NCBI GenBank assembly: GCA_016292775.1
Contig: JAEDFN010000032.1
Span: forward strand, 1-21,341
Reading direction: 5' to 3'
From: Paludibacteraceae bacterium
Lineage (GTDB): Bacteria; Bacteroidota; Bacteroidia; Bacteroidales; Paludibacteraceae
DNA length: 21,341 bases
Made by a program: the position numbers and the translations under genes. Below, one piece after another: positions 1-8,334 of the stretch (position 1 is its first letter; each line of letters starts with the position of its first letter). The notes beneath the pieces were generated by a model that had not been told where the DNA came from, ran no database searches, and saw only the letters and a list, made by a program, of their open reading frames with translations.

Positions 1-27
1 TCTTGTACTTCACTAATTCATTTCTTG

Positions 28-124
28 ACTTCGTCACTTTTGTGCGCCATTAGATAGCGCACAATGATAATCATCGAGTACGTAGAATAATTGGGTGGTT
101 TTGGGTGTCGCATTGACGAAGTCA
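28..124. repeat. Nested inverted repeats
   Basis: TGACTTCGTCA (28-38) is repeated inverted as TGACGAAGTCA (114-124), an exact 11-nt match about 75 bases apart. Between them TGTGCGC and GCGCACA (about 40-62) form a second 7-bp hairpin. The block ends just before the terminator hairpin at 130-150. Nested pairing directly upstream of a terminator would suit a structured non-coding RNA or the folded 3' end of a transcript. No known RNA family was recognised. Confidence 0.45.
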
Positions 125-160
125 GGAAAGGAGGGTGTTTAACACTCTCCTTTTTGTTAT
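114..160 (+). terminator. Rho-independent terminator (rightward)
   Basis: Positions 130-150 form a hairpin, GGAGGGTGTT facing AACACTCTCC, with one G-U pair and a tiny loop, followed directly by TTTTTGTTATT. The T-run on the plus strand means it ends a transcript coming from the left, whose gene lies mostly or wholly outside the window, or a small RNA encoded in 1-130. No convincing coding frame reaches it: every plus-strand frame has a stop well upstream of the hairpin. It also faces the end of the leftward DUF4491 gene, but the T-run orientation does not serve that gene. Confidence 0.8.
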
Positions 161-227
161 TAACAAATATTGCCGCCCGGAAGGCAGGCACTCACAAGGA
201 TGTTTCATTTGCTTAGTCAGATAGGAG

Positions 228-539
228 TTACTGTTTGTCTTTGCGCCTATATTCGTTCTTGCGCTTTGGGTTCATCGGAAACCACCCTTTCTCGACCCTC
301 TTTTTCTGTTCGAAAATCTCGAGGATGCTCCACAGGCAAGAACAGCCCACAACGCCCAAAATCGGACTCAGCATATTGTCCTCCACCAACAGACTTGCCG
401 CGATAAAAACTACACCTAACAAAGCAAAGACCCACCAGCAGCGTGTCCCAAAATAATATTCGCCCTTGATGACAATAGGGTGGAAGAGTCCAATCACAAG
501 GAAAGTAATAAGGGCTATAATAAGACCGGAATAATTCAT
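228..539 (-). CDS. DUF4491 family small membrane protein
   Basis: This 103-residue protein matches what I know of the DUF4491 family, short Bacteroidota membrane proteins of unknown function. It opens with a hydrophobic segment (residues 5-24), followed by the typical stretch HPIVIKGEYYFGTRCWW (about 21-37). Two more hydrophobic segments follow (about 36-50 and 57-72), and the tail is rich in Lys and Arg (about 78-103), which suggests a cytoplasmic C-terminus. The length is normal for the family. The ATG at 539 has no visible Shine-Dalgarno sequence, as usual in this phylum. It appears to be a single gene: 210 bases separate it from the PrsW gene upstream. No function can be assigned. Confidence 0.85.
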   Translation of the reverse strand: MNYSGLIIALITFLVIGLFHPIVIKGEYYFGTRCWWVFALLGVVFIAASLLVEDNMLSPILGVVGCSCLWSILEIFEQKKRVEKGWFPMNPKRKNEYRRKDKQ

Positions 540-749
540 ATAAATAGATGTTTATCAATTAAATATTATCAGTTTCAAAAATGTATTGACCATTTATCGC
601 TTACCCAGGCAAGAATGTTCCTGACAGGGCAAGGGGAAAAAATTGGATCTAATAAAGAAAAAAACATATACCTCTTAAAAATACAAATTACTGAATCAGG
701 ATAAAATGCGACTGTTATTACTTATGTAAGCAATAGAAACGCAAATAGA
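540..749. other. Intergenic stretch, no feature seen
   Basis: This AT-rich gap lies between the end of the PrsW gene and the start of the DUF4491 gene, both read leftward. It should hold the DUF4491 promoter, but the nearest candidate on the minus strand, TACATTTTTG near 577-586, only loosely resembles TAnnTTTG. No strong terminator for the PrsW transcript and no convincing reading frame were found. The open plus-strand frame across 480-704 has neither protein similarity nor a promoter. Confidence 0.4.
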
Positions 750-1466
750 CTAAAAACGATAATCTTTATCAAGAAGTTTATTAATACGCTTATTTGCAAA
801 TTTAAGCAACCAAACAAAGAAAATAATGAAAATAAAATAGAATATTGATGCATTCACCGGATTAGACTCCACGCTCAAACTCATCAAAATAAAATCATAT
901 ATACCATGTAACAAAACAGGAACAATCCATATTAATGGTTTTACAAAGAATTTAAATCGTTTGGAAAATCTACTTTTAGAATAATAATAACCCATTAAAA
1001 TACCGTCACAAAGATGACCCGGTACAGCAAAAATACCTCTGTTTACTCCAACAGAAATAAAATCATCTAAATTGCCATATAAATACATTATATTCTCTAC
1101 ACCGGCAAAACCAAGGGTAATACAAGAAGCGTAAACGATACCATCTACCCTCTGATCAAAATAAGGATTACGACGTAAAAAGAGCCATAACATCAATAAT
1201 TTAGCGCTCTCTTCGGGAATAGCTGCTCCCCAAAAAGCAGTAACAAAAGCATCATTAATAGTTTGGAGCGAATCTGTGTCAAGGACAACAACAAACTTAT
1301 TTATAATAAAGGAGAAAAATAACGAACATGGCACGGAAAGAGTACCATATAATAAAGCCTTAAATATTTGACCGATAGGTTCGGGGTCGCGTCTATCTTT
1401 CCATGCGATAAAAAGTAAAAGGATAACTACAGGCAGTAATGCTAATCCTACAACAATAGTATTCAT
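750..1466 (-). CDS. PrsW family intramembrane metalloprotease
   Basis: This 238-residue integral membrane protein has about seven hydrophobic segments. It carries the four conserved motifs of the PrsW/CPBP-like clan in order: PEESAKLL with EExxK (Glu85, Glu86, Lys89), GFAGVEN (Glu124, Asn125), VPGH (His151) and HGIYDF (His187). Glu and His residues in these motifs are the expected metal ligands and catalytic residues. PrsW in Bacillus subtilis cuts the anti-sigma factor RsiW in the membrane. No anti-sigma factor is encoded nearby, so the substrate here is unknown. The gene begins 12 nt after the TonB-dependent receptor and is almost certainly in the same transcript. All motif residues are intact, so it is probably active. 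Confidence 0.9.
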   Translation of the reverse strand: MNTIVVGLALLPVVILLLFIAWKDRRDPEPIGQIFKALLYGTLSVPCSLFFSFIINKFVVVLDTDSLQTINDAFVTAFWGAAIPEESAKLLMLWLFLRRNPYFDQRVDGIVYASCITLGFAGVENIMYLYGNLDDFISVGVNRGIFAVPGHLCDGILMGYYYSKSRFSKRFKFFVKPLIWIVPVLLHGIYDFILMSLSVESNPVNASIFYFIFIIFFVWLLKFANKRINKLLDKDYRF

Positions 1467-1478
1467 CTTTCAATATTT

Positions 1479-3956
1479 TTAAAAACCAACCGACAAATTA
1501 AAATTCACCATAAAACCGGTTAAATAATTAGGCACTGCAAATTGCCTGTTATAAATATCCGTAATCCAATAATACGAATTTACATTCTTGATATCAAACA
1601 AGTTGAACAATTCAAGACTAAGCCAAATATTTTTAACCGGAGCAATATGTCGCATCCACTTATCGCGAGAAGCATCAAAGCCACGAGATACTCCCAAGTC
1701 TACCCTATTATAAGCTTTAGTACGGAATGTAGCCATATATCTTTCAGAGCGAGGGGCTCCAAAAGGGAGTCCGTCCGACCACACCAATTTCACATGAAAT
1801 TTATATTCGGGATGATTTGGAAAATAATCTTGAAAGAATAGGGAGATGTTATACCGTTGCTCATTCGGACGAGAGATATATCCCGGGAAAACTTCTCCAA
1901 GATAATTTCCCATATTTGAATAAACGGAATAATGGTCGTTAATAATATTTTCGCGAGATCGCATCCAAGAGAAGGATATCCAAGAGTCGGTGCCCGGCAC
2001 AAATTCTCCAAAGAGTTTTACATCCACTCCGGTAGTATATGCAATAGCATCATTTTCGCCGGAATAACGCACTCTTACATTATCTACATAATAACTTATT
2101 ACCCTATCGGCAGGCTTATAATAAGCCTCAACAGTGAGTTTAAAAGGCCTATTCCATATCCTGAAAAAATAGTCCATTCCCGCCACTAAATGGAAGCTAC
2201 GCTGAGCGCGTATATTATTATTAAGCACTACAATATTATTTCCATTTTCATCTTGTTGGGTATATCTCAGTTCTTTATAAAAAGGAGACTGATGATATAA
2301 TCCTGCGGCCAAGCGGAAATTGAAATCCTGCTTCCAATTCGGTAAAAAGGCCATTGTCACTCTCGGGCTAACCAAAACATCGTTGTTAAACGACCACACA
2401 TTAAACCTAACGCCACCGGTAAATGCAAACTCACCAAAAGGCACAGCGAGTTTATATACATCTTGAATATAACCTTGCACGCGATGCGAAATAAGGTCGT
2501 TATTAGAATAAAGGCTGTAAATGATGCCTACCTTATCCGACGAAACGGGCAGAGAATAGCCGGCAGAATCTCGTGTTTCCCACTCTCTGATACGGTCGTA
2601 AATAATTTCCGCTTGATAAGAGATACCCCATTGCAACAAATTTTGTTTATATCTGTACGAACCATTATGTGCAACAGCCGCCACAGTAGCACTCAATCTA
2701 TTACGTGCATGCTCATGATATGAACCTACTCCAAGCGATCCCGTATCTTTTTCATCGTCGTCATCCGAAACGCCCGACATATCCAACTCCGAAAGCAAAT
2801 AAGAGCCCTCTATATCATAAGTTTCCTGCTCGTTGGTATTGAAAACACTTATATTCCAACCTAAATCCACACTTGTTGTCGGTTTATAGCTCAACCCTAA
2901 TGCTCCGAAATAGGTACGGAAAATATCTTTTTCCATTCCATCGAAATATACCTTAAATCTATTGGCATTAGAGATAGTACCAAAAGAGGTCGTCCTACTC
3001 TTAGGCACGAATTTATAATAGTTTTGAGAGAAATTACCAAGGAAGGACATCTCGCATTTCTGCGATAATTTCCACGTCATAAATGTTTGATAGTCTATAA
3101 AATAAGGGTTATATTCTCCTTTTGTTTCAAGTGTGCCGAGAAGTACTTGCATCGACTTGAACCTTATACCATGCAGCTGTGTAAATTTATTTGAACTGGA
3201 ACCCACATAAGCGGATGCACCTTGTAAAGATGCGCTGATATTTGCCTCGAACTTAGAGGGTTTTTTATAAGTAACGTCAAGCACGGAGGACATCTTATCA
3301 CCATATTTTGCATCGAATCCGCCGGCAGAGAAATTCACAGCTCCTACCATATCCGGGTTAATAAAGCTTAATCCCTCTTGCTGTCCGGCACGCACCAAAA
3401 GGGGGCGATACACCTCTATACCATTGACATACACGCTATTCTCGTCATAATTACCACCTCTGACGGAGTATTGACTACTCATCTCGTTATTAGAGCTGAC
3501 CCCGGCAAAAGTGGTGAGTATCGACTCGAAATTTCCGCCCGACGCATCCGGAATTACCTTCAACTGCGTTGGGTCGATAGTAGTCATTGTAGATATTTGT
3601 CGACGTAGCCCTTTTACCTCTATCTGTTCTAATTCCGTACTGCTACGCGGCATGGTAACCACTACATTATACACCTTTTCCGACGTCATCGGTATAACCC
3701 TTTCCACCGTTTCGTATCCTACACACGAAAATTTTAGTACAATAGTGTCTTCTACCAATTGCTGAGGAAAAGAGATGTCGAAAAAGCCTTTTTCGTTAGT
3801 AATCACTCCCGTGGTGGTACCTTTTAATTGTACCGTGGCAAAACCAACTGCATATTTTTCATCATCGAGGGCATATCCGCGCACAAAAATCTTCTGCGCC
3901 CCAAGTGTACACAGACAGAAAGCAAAAAGAAGATATGTTACTATGCGCTTATACAT
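1479..3956 (-). CDS. TonB-dependent receptor with CarboxypepD_reg-like domain
   Basis: This 825-residue outer-membrane protein has a signal peptide (about 1-20, ending LGAQ). A CarboxypepD_reg-like beta-sandwich follows (about 22-105), with the usual Gxxx...GVITNEKGFFDI pattern. The plug domain comes next (about 112-230), with YSVRGGNYDENSVYVNGIEV near 153-172, and then a large beta-barrel. It ends in an aromatic residue (NLSVGF), typical of outer-membrane barrels. Such receptors import large ligands using energy from TonB-ExbBD. No SusD-like partner lies next to it, so it is not a standard SusC/SusD glycan system, and the ligand cannot be read from the sequence. An acidic loop (SDDDDEKD, near residue 400) would face outside. 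It lies 70 nt downstream of the helicase gene and is followed by PrsW. Confidence 0.92.
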   Translation of the reverse strand: MYKRIVTYLLFAFCLCTLGAQKIFVRGYALDDEKYAVGFATVQLKGTTTGVITNEKGFFDISFPQQLVEDTIVLKFSCVGYETVERVIPMTSEKVYNVVVTMPRSSTELEQIEVKGLRRQISTMTTIDPTQLKVIPDASGGNFESILTTFAGVSSNNEMSSQYSVRGGNYDENSVYVNGIEVYRPLLVRAGQQEGLSFINPDMVGAVNFSAGGFDAKYGDKMSSVLDVTYKKPSKFEANISASLQGASAYVGSSSNKFTQLHGIRFKSMQVLLGTLETKGEYNPYFIDYQTFMTWKLSQKCEMSFLGNFSQNYYKFVPKSRTTSFGTISNANRFKVYFDGMEKDIFRTYFGALGLSYKPTTSVDLGWNISVFNTNEQETYDIEGSYLLSELDMSGVSDDDDEKDTGSLGVGSYHEHARNRLSATVAAVAHNGSYRYKQNLLQWGISYQAEIIYDRIREWETRDSAGYSLPVSSDKVGIIYSLYSNNDLISHRVQGYIQDVYKLAVPFGEFAFTGGVRFNVWSFNNDVLVSPRVTMAFLPNWKQDFNFRLAAGLYHQSPFYKELRYTQQDENGNNIVVLNNNIRAQRSFHLVAGMDYFFRIWNRPFKLTVEAYYKPADRVISYYVDNVRVRYSGENDAIAYTTGVDVKLFGEFVPGTDSWISFSWMRSRENIINDHYSVYSNMGNYLGEVFPGYISRPNEQRYNISLFFQDYFPNHPEYKFHVKLVWSDGLPFGAPRSERYMATFRTKAYNRVDLGVSRGFDASRDKWMRHIAPVKNIWLSLELFNLFDIKNVNSYYWITDIYNRQFAVPNYLTGFMVNFNLSVGF

Positions 3957-4026
3957 CGAAAATTGTTTATATTTCTTTTAATAATATGACAATCATTTAT
4001 TTAAACGTCGACAACGGCTTTTTATT

Positions 4027-6438
4027 TCACGCTTTCTTAATTCTTGCAATACGGAGTAGTAAAACCTTCTTACCAAATTCGTCAAAATCCACTTCCGCTT
4101 TATATTCAGGCAGCTCTTTTGTGATTTTTGTTATTGTACCACGTCCCAATTTATCATGAATAACCCTATCACCTACCGAGAAATTAACACCATTTATCAA
4201 CACGGCATCCAACTCCTCGATAACATCCGACTTTTCTATCTTTTTATAAATCCCCGCACTATTTAATTTGCCCGTATTATCCGAGTGCGATGCTTTATTA
4301 TTCTTAATATCAGCGAGTTTATCCATCAAAGTTTTCATTTGAGTGTCTACTTCACTCTTCTGCTTTGTGAACGAATATCCCGTAGAGTATCTATCTTTTG
4401 ACGAAAAATCTCTTTTTACGTAACCGCTATTTGAAAATCCGTAAGGGTTAATGGTTGAATTTCGAGCCTCATCTTCCTGCCAAGCAAGAAATTTTTTATC
4501 AATATCATGGAGGAAACGACTTTCGGTAGTGTATGTCGACTGTCCGTTTCGAAATCTGTTTTTCGCATAACTGATAAAGCATCTCTCTTTTGCACGGGTG
4601 ATAGCGACATAGAGTAATCTACGCTCCTCTTCCACGTCGGATTCGGTTTCCACATATTGATTAGGGAAAAGATTTTCTTCAAGGCCAACGATAAAGACAT
4701 AATTGAATTCCAGACCTTTAGCAGCGTGTATAGTCATCAACTTCACCGAATTTTTCTTTTCCGGTTTTTCTTCATCCTGATCGGTAGAGAGGGCTGCAGT
4801 ATTTAGAAAATCCACTATAGAAATCATGTTTCCTTCCTCTTCTTCCTCATTTTTACAGAATTGAGCCACGGCATTGAGGAGTTCTTGCACATTCTCCACT
4901 CTCGACTTTCCTTCGACAGTGAAATCTCCCGACAAATCCTCCATTATTTGTGCTTCAGAAATTACGTAATTGGTAAATTCATCCGCCTTCTTCTCCAATA
5001 CATTGTCGGATAACCTTTGCATCAATGTAGCAAAAGCGACTATTTTGGCAGCGGTGCCGGAATTAATCTTTTGAATATATTTTGTAGGATTTAAGAGCAG
5101 CGTAATAGGATCTACCTGATTATTTTCTTGTATGGCAGCCAATATTTTATCGACGGTAACATTACCTATTCCGCGAGCAGGGTAATTTATTATACGCTTA
5201 AACGACTCAATATCATTACTATTAACAGCAAATTTAAGGTACGCAAGCACATCTTTCACCTCTTTACGTTGGTAGAAAGACATACCTCCATAAACGGAAT
5301 AAGGAATGCCGTGTTTCATCAACTCATGCTCAAAGATACGGCTTTGAGAATTGGTACGATATAGCACTGCAATATCCTGGTAATCAACTATTTTTTTTGA
5401 AATGAACTTACTTATTGCATTTACCACATAAACCCCCTCTTCTTGATCTGTAAAATTAGGGGTAACCGTGATGGGATCGCCGATAGATAGTTTACTGAAA
5501 ACATTTTTCCTCATTCGGCGTTTATTCTTGGCAATCAGCGAGTTTGCCGCTTCAACTATTGTTTGTGTAGAGCGATAATTCTGTTCGAGTTTAAAGAGCC
5601 TACACCCCTCGAGTTGCGAAGCAAAATCAATAAAATTATCCACTACCGCGCCACGGAAAGAGTAAATACTTTGTGCATCGTCACCTACAACGCATACTTT
5701 ATTCTCTTTATTAAAAAGCAGTTTTACTATTTCATGTTGCACGGAATTCGTATCTTGATACTCATCAACAAGGATATACTTAAATTTTCGTGCATACTTA
5801 TTTCTAAGCTCTTCACTCTGCTTAAACAGCGCATGAGTATACACAAGGATATCGTCAAAATCAAGAGCATTAGCACCTCTACAACGCTGACAATAAGTGG
5901 AATATATATCCGCAAACCGACCTATTTTTTGGTTTTCATCATACTTTAAATTATTATAATCCATAGCATATTGCTGCGGCATAACAAGGTGATTTTTACA
6001 ATAAGAGATACGGCTAAGTATGGCAGAATCTTTATAGGCTTTATCTTTCTCCAATCCGAACTCTTTTAAAATCGACTTAATCAAAGATTTAGAGTCGGAG
6101 GTATCATATATTGTGAAATTTGACGACAACCCGATGGCTTGATTTTCCATTCGTAAAATACGAGAGAAAATTGAATGAAAAGTACCCATCCAGAGATATT
6201 TTGTAAGAGAAGGGTCCACGATTTTTGCAATACGCTCTTTCATCTCGCGCGCTGCTTTATTAGTAAACGTCAACGCCATTATTTCATAAGGCTTATAGCC
6301 CATCTCGAGTAAGAAGGCGATTTTATAGGTAAGCACGCGCGTCTTCCCGGAGCCCGCCCCGGCGATAATTATCTCAGGCCCATCAATATATCTAACAGCT
6401 TCCTCCTGAGTAGGATTAAGGTATTCTGACAATTCCAT
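4027..6438 (-). CDS. pcrA: ATP-dependent DNA helicase, PcrA/UvrD/Rep type
   Basis: This 803-residue superfamily 1A 3'-5' DNA helicase is of normal length for PcrA/UvrD. Visible motifs in order are: the Q motif LNPTQEEAV (7-15); Walker A GAGSGKT (27-33); Ia TFTNKAAREMKERI (57-70); the DEAD-type motif II DEYQDTN (225-231); III GDDAQSIYSFRGA (252-264); IV QNYRST (286-291); V MTIHAAKGLEF (near 570); and VI LLYVAITRAKE (near 615). The last 60 residues (VGDRVIHDKLGRGTI...) form the PcrA-type Tudor-like tail that binds RNA polymerase in homologues. It would act in repair and in removing proteins from DNA. A TACCTTTG promoter lies just upstream of ATG 6438. Confidence 0.96.
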   Translation of the reverse strand: MELSEYLNPTQEEAVRYIDGPEIIIAGAGSGKTRVLTYKIAFLLEMGYKPYEIMALTFTNKAAREMKERIAKIVDPSLTKYLWMGTFHSIFSRILRMENQAIGLSSNFTIYDTSDSKSLIKSILKEFGLEKDKAYKDSAILSRISYCKNHLVMPQQYAMDYNNLKYDENQKIGRFADIYSTYCQRCRGANALDFDDILVYTHALFKQSEELRNKYARKFKYILVDEYQDTNSVQHEIVKLLFNKENKVCVVGDDAQSIYSFRGAVVDNFIDFASQLEGCRLFKLEQNYRSTQTIVEAANSLIAKNKRRMRKNVFSKLSIGDPITVTPNFTDQEEGVYVVNAISKFISKKIVDYQDIAVLYRTNSQSRIFEHELMKHGIPYSVYGGMSFYQRKEVKDVLAYLKFAVNSNDIESFKRIINYPARGIGNVTVDKILAAIQENNQVDPITLLLNPTKYIQKINSGTAAKIVAFATLMQRLSDNVLEKKADEFTNYVISEAQIMEDLSGDFTVEGKSRVENVQELLNAVAQFCKNEEEEEGNMISIVDFLNTAALSTDQDEEKPEKKNSVKLMTIHAAKGLEFNYVFIVGLEENLFPNQYVETESDVEEERRLLYVAITRAKERCFISYAKNRFRNGQSTYTTESRFLHDIDKKFLAWQEDEARNSTINPYGFSNSGYVKRDFSSKDRYSTGYSFTKQKSEVDTQMKTLMDKLADIKNNKASHSDNTGKLNSAGIYKKIEKSDVIEELDAVLINGVNFSVGDRVIHDKLGRGTITKITKELPEYKAEVDFDEFGKKVLLLRIARIKKA

Positions 6439-6459
6439 TCAAACAAATTTATTAAGTGA

Positions 6460-6489
6460 CAAAGGTACAATTTTTTCATGAAGCTACAA
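6460..6489 (-). promoter_or_regulatory. Bacteroidota-type promoter of the helicase gene
   Basis: On the minus strand TACCTTTG (6467-6460) matches the -7 consensus TAnnTTTG. ATTG (6489-6486) sits 18 bases upstream as a one-mismatch -33 TTTG. Transcription would start near 6454, leaving a leader of about 16 nt before the ATG at 6438. Confidence 0.7.
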
Positions 6490-6544
6490 TATTATTTTTA
6501 CAAATAAAAGATACCCTACTAACACAAATTTCTTAATTATCATA

Positions 6545-6588
6545 ATATAAACCCCGAATGTATTTCAACTAACATTCGGGGTTTATAT
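6545..6588 (-). terminator. Perfect 17-bp hairpin, terminator of the lipoprotein gene
   Basis: ATATAAACCCCGAATGT (6545-6561) and ACATTCGGGGTTTATAT (6572-6588) are exact reverse complements with a 10-nt loop. The hairpin lies after the lipoprotein stop codon (6676) and before the helicase promoter (6460-6489), both read leftward. The descending arm ends GGGGTTTATATTATG, so the U-tract is short and broken. With a GGGG/CCCC core and flanking A/T it could terminate in either direction. Confidence 0.7.
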
Positions 6589-6675
6589 CAGAAGTCTATT
6601 TTTTATGCTATAGAAATATAACATTCAGTATTTTATCCATAAATATTATATACCTATTCAACAAAATAATTATAT

Positions 6676-8016
6676 TTAATTATTATCATTGCTATTACAC
6701 ATATCTTGGAAAGATTGTTCTGTAAAGGTATGATTTCCAAGACCATAAGTGTAATTAGGACAAACAAATTTACATCTTCCATCCACAGCCATGTTGTACG
6801 TTTTATCACCATAAGTAATAACTACACTTTCCATTTCATTAACATACAAACTATACCACCCATCAGCCGATGGTAAAATTTCCATTCCACCATCATTTTC
6901 CGTATAATAAAAATCAGGCATTTGAAAAGAATCTCCGGGTTGTATAGTGCAATTAATTTCATCAACAAGACTATATATACGGTCGTTTCTATACTTAATA
7001 TACACAACCATCGGTACCGACATAGAGTTTTGCCAAATCACCGAAGAATTTATTTCAATTTCATCTTCCGGATGATTGCCTAATAAGAAATAGAGCAATC
7101 TATTGTAAAGCACCAAGGTATAATCGACATTATATTCATAATTTTTAATATCAAACAGATAATTATCTTTATCGTTAAGGCAGTGTTTTCTTATTGAATC
7201 TCCGGTCCACTCACCACCTGATACCCACTCATCATGATCCTTTACATCAGGAAGAAGAAACATAACATCATCTAACGATGATTTATAGTCTGACATAACT
7301 TTTGCAAGCATTTTATCGTTCAATTCATCATCATTTGGAAAGACATAATATGAAAGATCTGCTACTTTTAATGATGCATTCGGTGCTATTTGCCGGTTAA
7401 TATTAAACTTCGGATTAGAAGTAGACGAAATCTTCAACCCTATAGATTTAGCAAAAGTATTTTTCCAATTTATAGAAATTGTTTTGAGTTCACCCTCAAT
7501 AGTTACCAATTCCGAACGACTTAAAATCTCCTTTGAAACGACAAGTGTTTTCACATTACCACAAGATATATAATCTTCATACTCACCTAATTGCGACAAA
7601 CCGCCATTACAAGAAGTGTACATAAGGTTATTTTCAAAATATCGTAATTCTACACTCTTAATTGATGCTATAATATTCATCAACATTTCTTCTTCATACA
7701 TTTGTATTGTATGGATAGAGTCCACCTCTACAAATTTCTTAACAACAGCAATTATGATAGAGTCACCATCTTGAAGTGTAGTATCTATATTATTAAAAGA
7801 TGCACCTTCTACATTATTCCAACTCGCACTTATCTCAAGAGGAGAACCGATATTATTTTTCCATACCACAGAAAATTCCATTTGCTGTTTGCTTGTGTAT
7901 ATAGAATCTTGCGGTTGCTCAGGTGGATTAATAGGTTTGTGAGGGCAACCTGCAAAAACAGTTATAACCATCATTATTGTGGCTATAAAATACAATTTAC
8001 TTTTTAATGCTTTCAT
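6676..8016 (-). CDS. Hypothetical lipoprotein with three internal repeats
   Basis: This 446-residue protein was not recognised as a known family. It starts with a lipoprotein signal peptide; Cys24 in FAGC is the likely lipidated residue, followed by a Pro-rich linker (PHKPINPPEQPQ). Three divergent repeats can be aligned by eye, starting near residues 49 (SVVWKNNIGSPLEIS), 181 (SINWKNTFAKSIGLKIS) and 325 (SVIWQNSMSVPMVVYI). Each has a W-[KQ]-N strand, and about 25 residues later comes TLQDGDSI, QIAPNASL or TIQPGDSF. Each repeat is roughly 130-145 residues and probably a beta-sandwich-like fold. It would sit on the periplasmic or outer face of the outer membrane. The gene stands alone, with a consensus promoter and a hairpin after it. 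Confidence 0.8.
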   Translation of the reverse strand: MKALKSKLYFIATIMMVITVFAGCPHKPINPPEQPQDSIYTSKQQMEFSVVWKNNIGSPLEISASWNNVEGASFNNIDTTLQDGDSIIIAVVKKFVEVDSIHTIQMYEEEMLMNIIASIKSVELRYFENNLMYTSCNGGLSQLGEYEDYISCGNVKTLVVSKEILSRSELVTIEGELKTISINWKNTFAKSIGLKISSTSNPKFNINRQIAPNASLKVADLSYYVFPNDDELNDKMLAKVMSDYKSSLDDVMFLLPDVKDHDEWVSGGEWTGDSIRKHCLNDKDNYLFDIKNYEYNVDYTLVLYNRLLYFLLGNHPEDEIEINSSVIWQNSMSVPMVVYIKYRNDRIYSLVDEINCTIQPGDSFQMPDFYYTENDGGMEILPSADGWYSLYVNEMESVVITYGDKTYNMAVDGRCKFVCPNYTYGLGNHTFTEQSFQDMCNSNDNN

Positions 8017-8069
8017 AACTATAATAATTTTAAATTAATATTGATTGATAATACGATAATTTCACTTCG

Positions 8070-8100
8070 CAAAGGTATAAATAAACTTTTGAATAGCAAA
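8070..8100 (-). promoter_or_regulatory. Consensus promoter of the lipoprotein gene
   Basis: On the minus strand TTTG (8100-8097) and TACCTTTG (8077-8070) are separated by 19 bases, an exact match to the Bacteroidota -33/-7 consensus. Transcription would start near 8064, giving a leader of about 48 nt before the ATG at 8016. Confidence 0.8.
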
Positions 8101-8264
8101 AAAATATTAAAAAAACAGAACAAATTCCAAACAATTAGGTACGGAAGTGTAAACATTCCATCTACACTATTATTATTCGCACTATAATTGAATTAATAGG
8201 AATATAATTTCCGGAAGAAGAATATGCTAAATGTGTATATGGAGAGTGGTCCTCAGTACGAAAT

Positions 8265-8295
8265 TTTATGGAATAAAAATAAAATAGTATATTTG
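8265..8295 (+). promoter_or_regulatory. Promoter of the cyclo-ligase-porQ-cmk unit
   Basis: TATATTTG (8288-8295) matches TAnnTTTG. TTTA (8265-8268) stands 19 bases upstream as a one-mismatch -33 element. This decides the start of the following gene: the open frame reaches back to an ATG at 8224, but that ATG would lie upstream of the transcription start (about 8301). Translation must therefore start at 8323 or 8335. Confidence 0.65.
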
Positions 8296-8334
8296 CATTT
8301 CTTATACACTATAGATATCTACATGCAGAATAAT

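Noticed and set aside
18..113. 31-codon minus-strand open frame starting at ATG 113 (MRHPKPPNYSTYSMIII...)
   Set aside because: It overlaps the nested inverted repeats, has no promoter or recognisable similarity, and lies opposite a likely RNA or terminator region.
480..704. 74-codon plus-strand open frame in the gap after DUF4491
   Set aside because: It overlaps the 5' part of the DUF4491 gene on the other strand, the composition looks non-coding (Lys/Ile-rich), and no promoter was seen.
5563..5949. 128-codon plus-strand open frame antisense to the helicase
   Set aside because: It is a shadow frame opposite a well-conserved helicase gene with all motifs intact, and has no recognisable protein features.
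8146..8168. AGTGTA...TACACT hairpin between the divergent lipoprotein and cyclo-ligase genes
   Set aside because: Only 6 bp with an 11-nt loop in AT-rich DNA, outside both promoters, so expected by chance.
8224..8334. N-terminal extension of the cyclo-ligase to the ATG at 8224
   Set aside because: A TATATTTG promoter element lies inside this stretch, the family normally begins at MxKKELR, and the added residues resemble no known domain.
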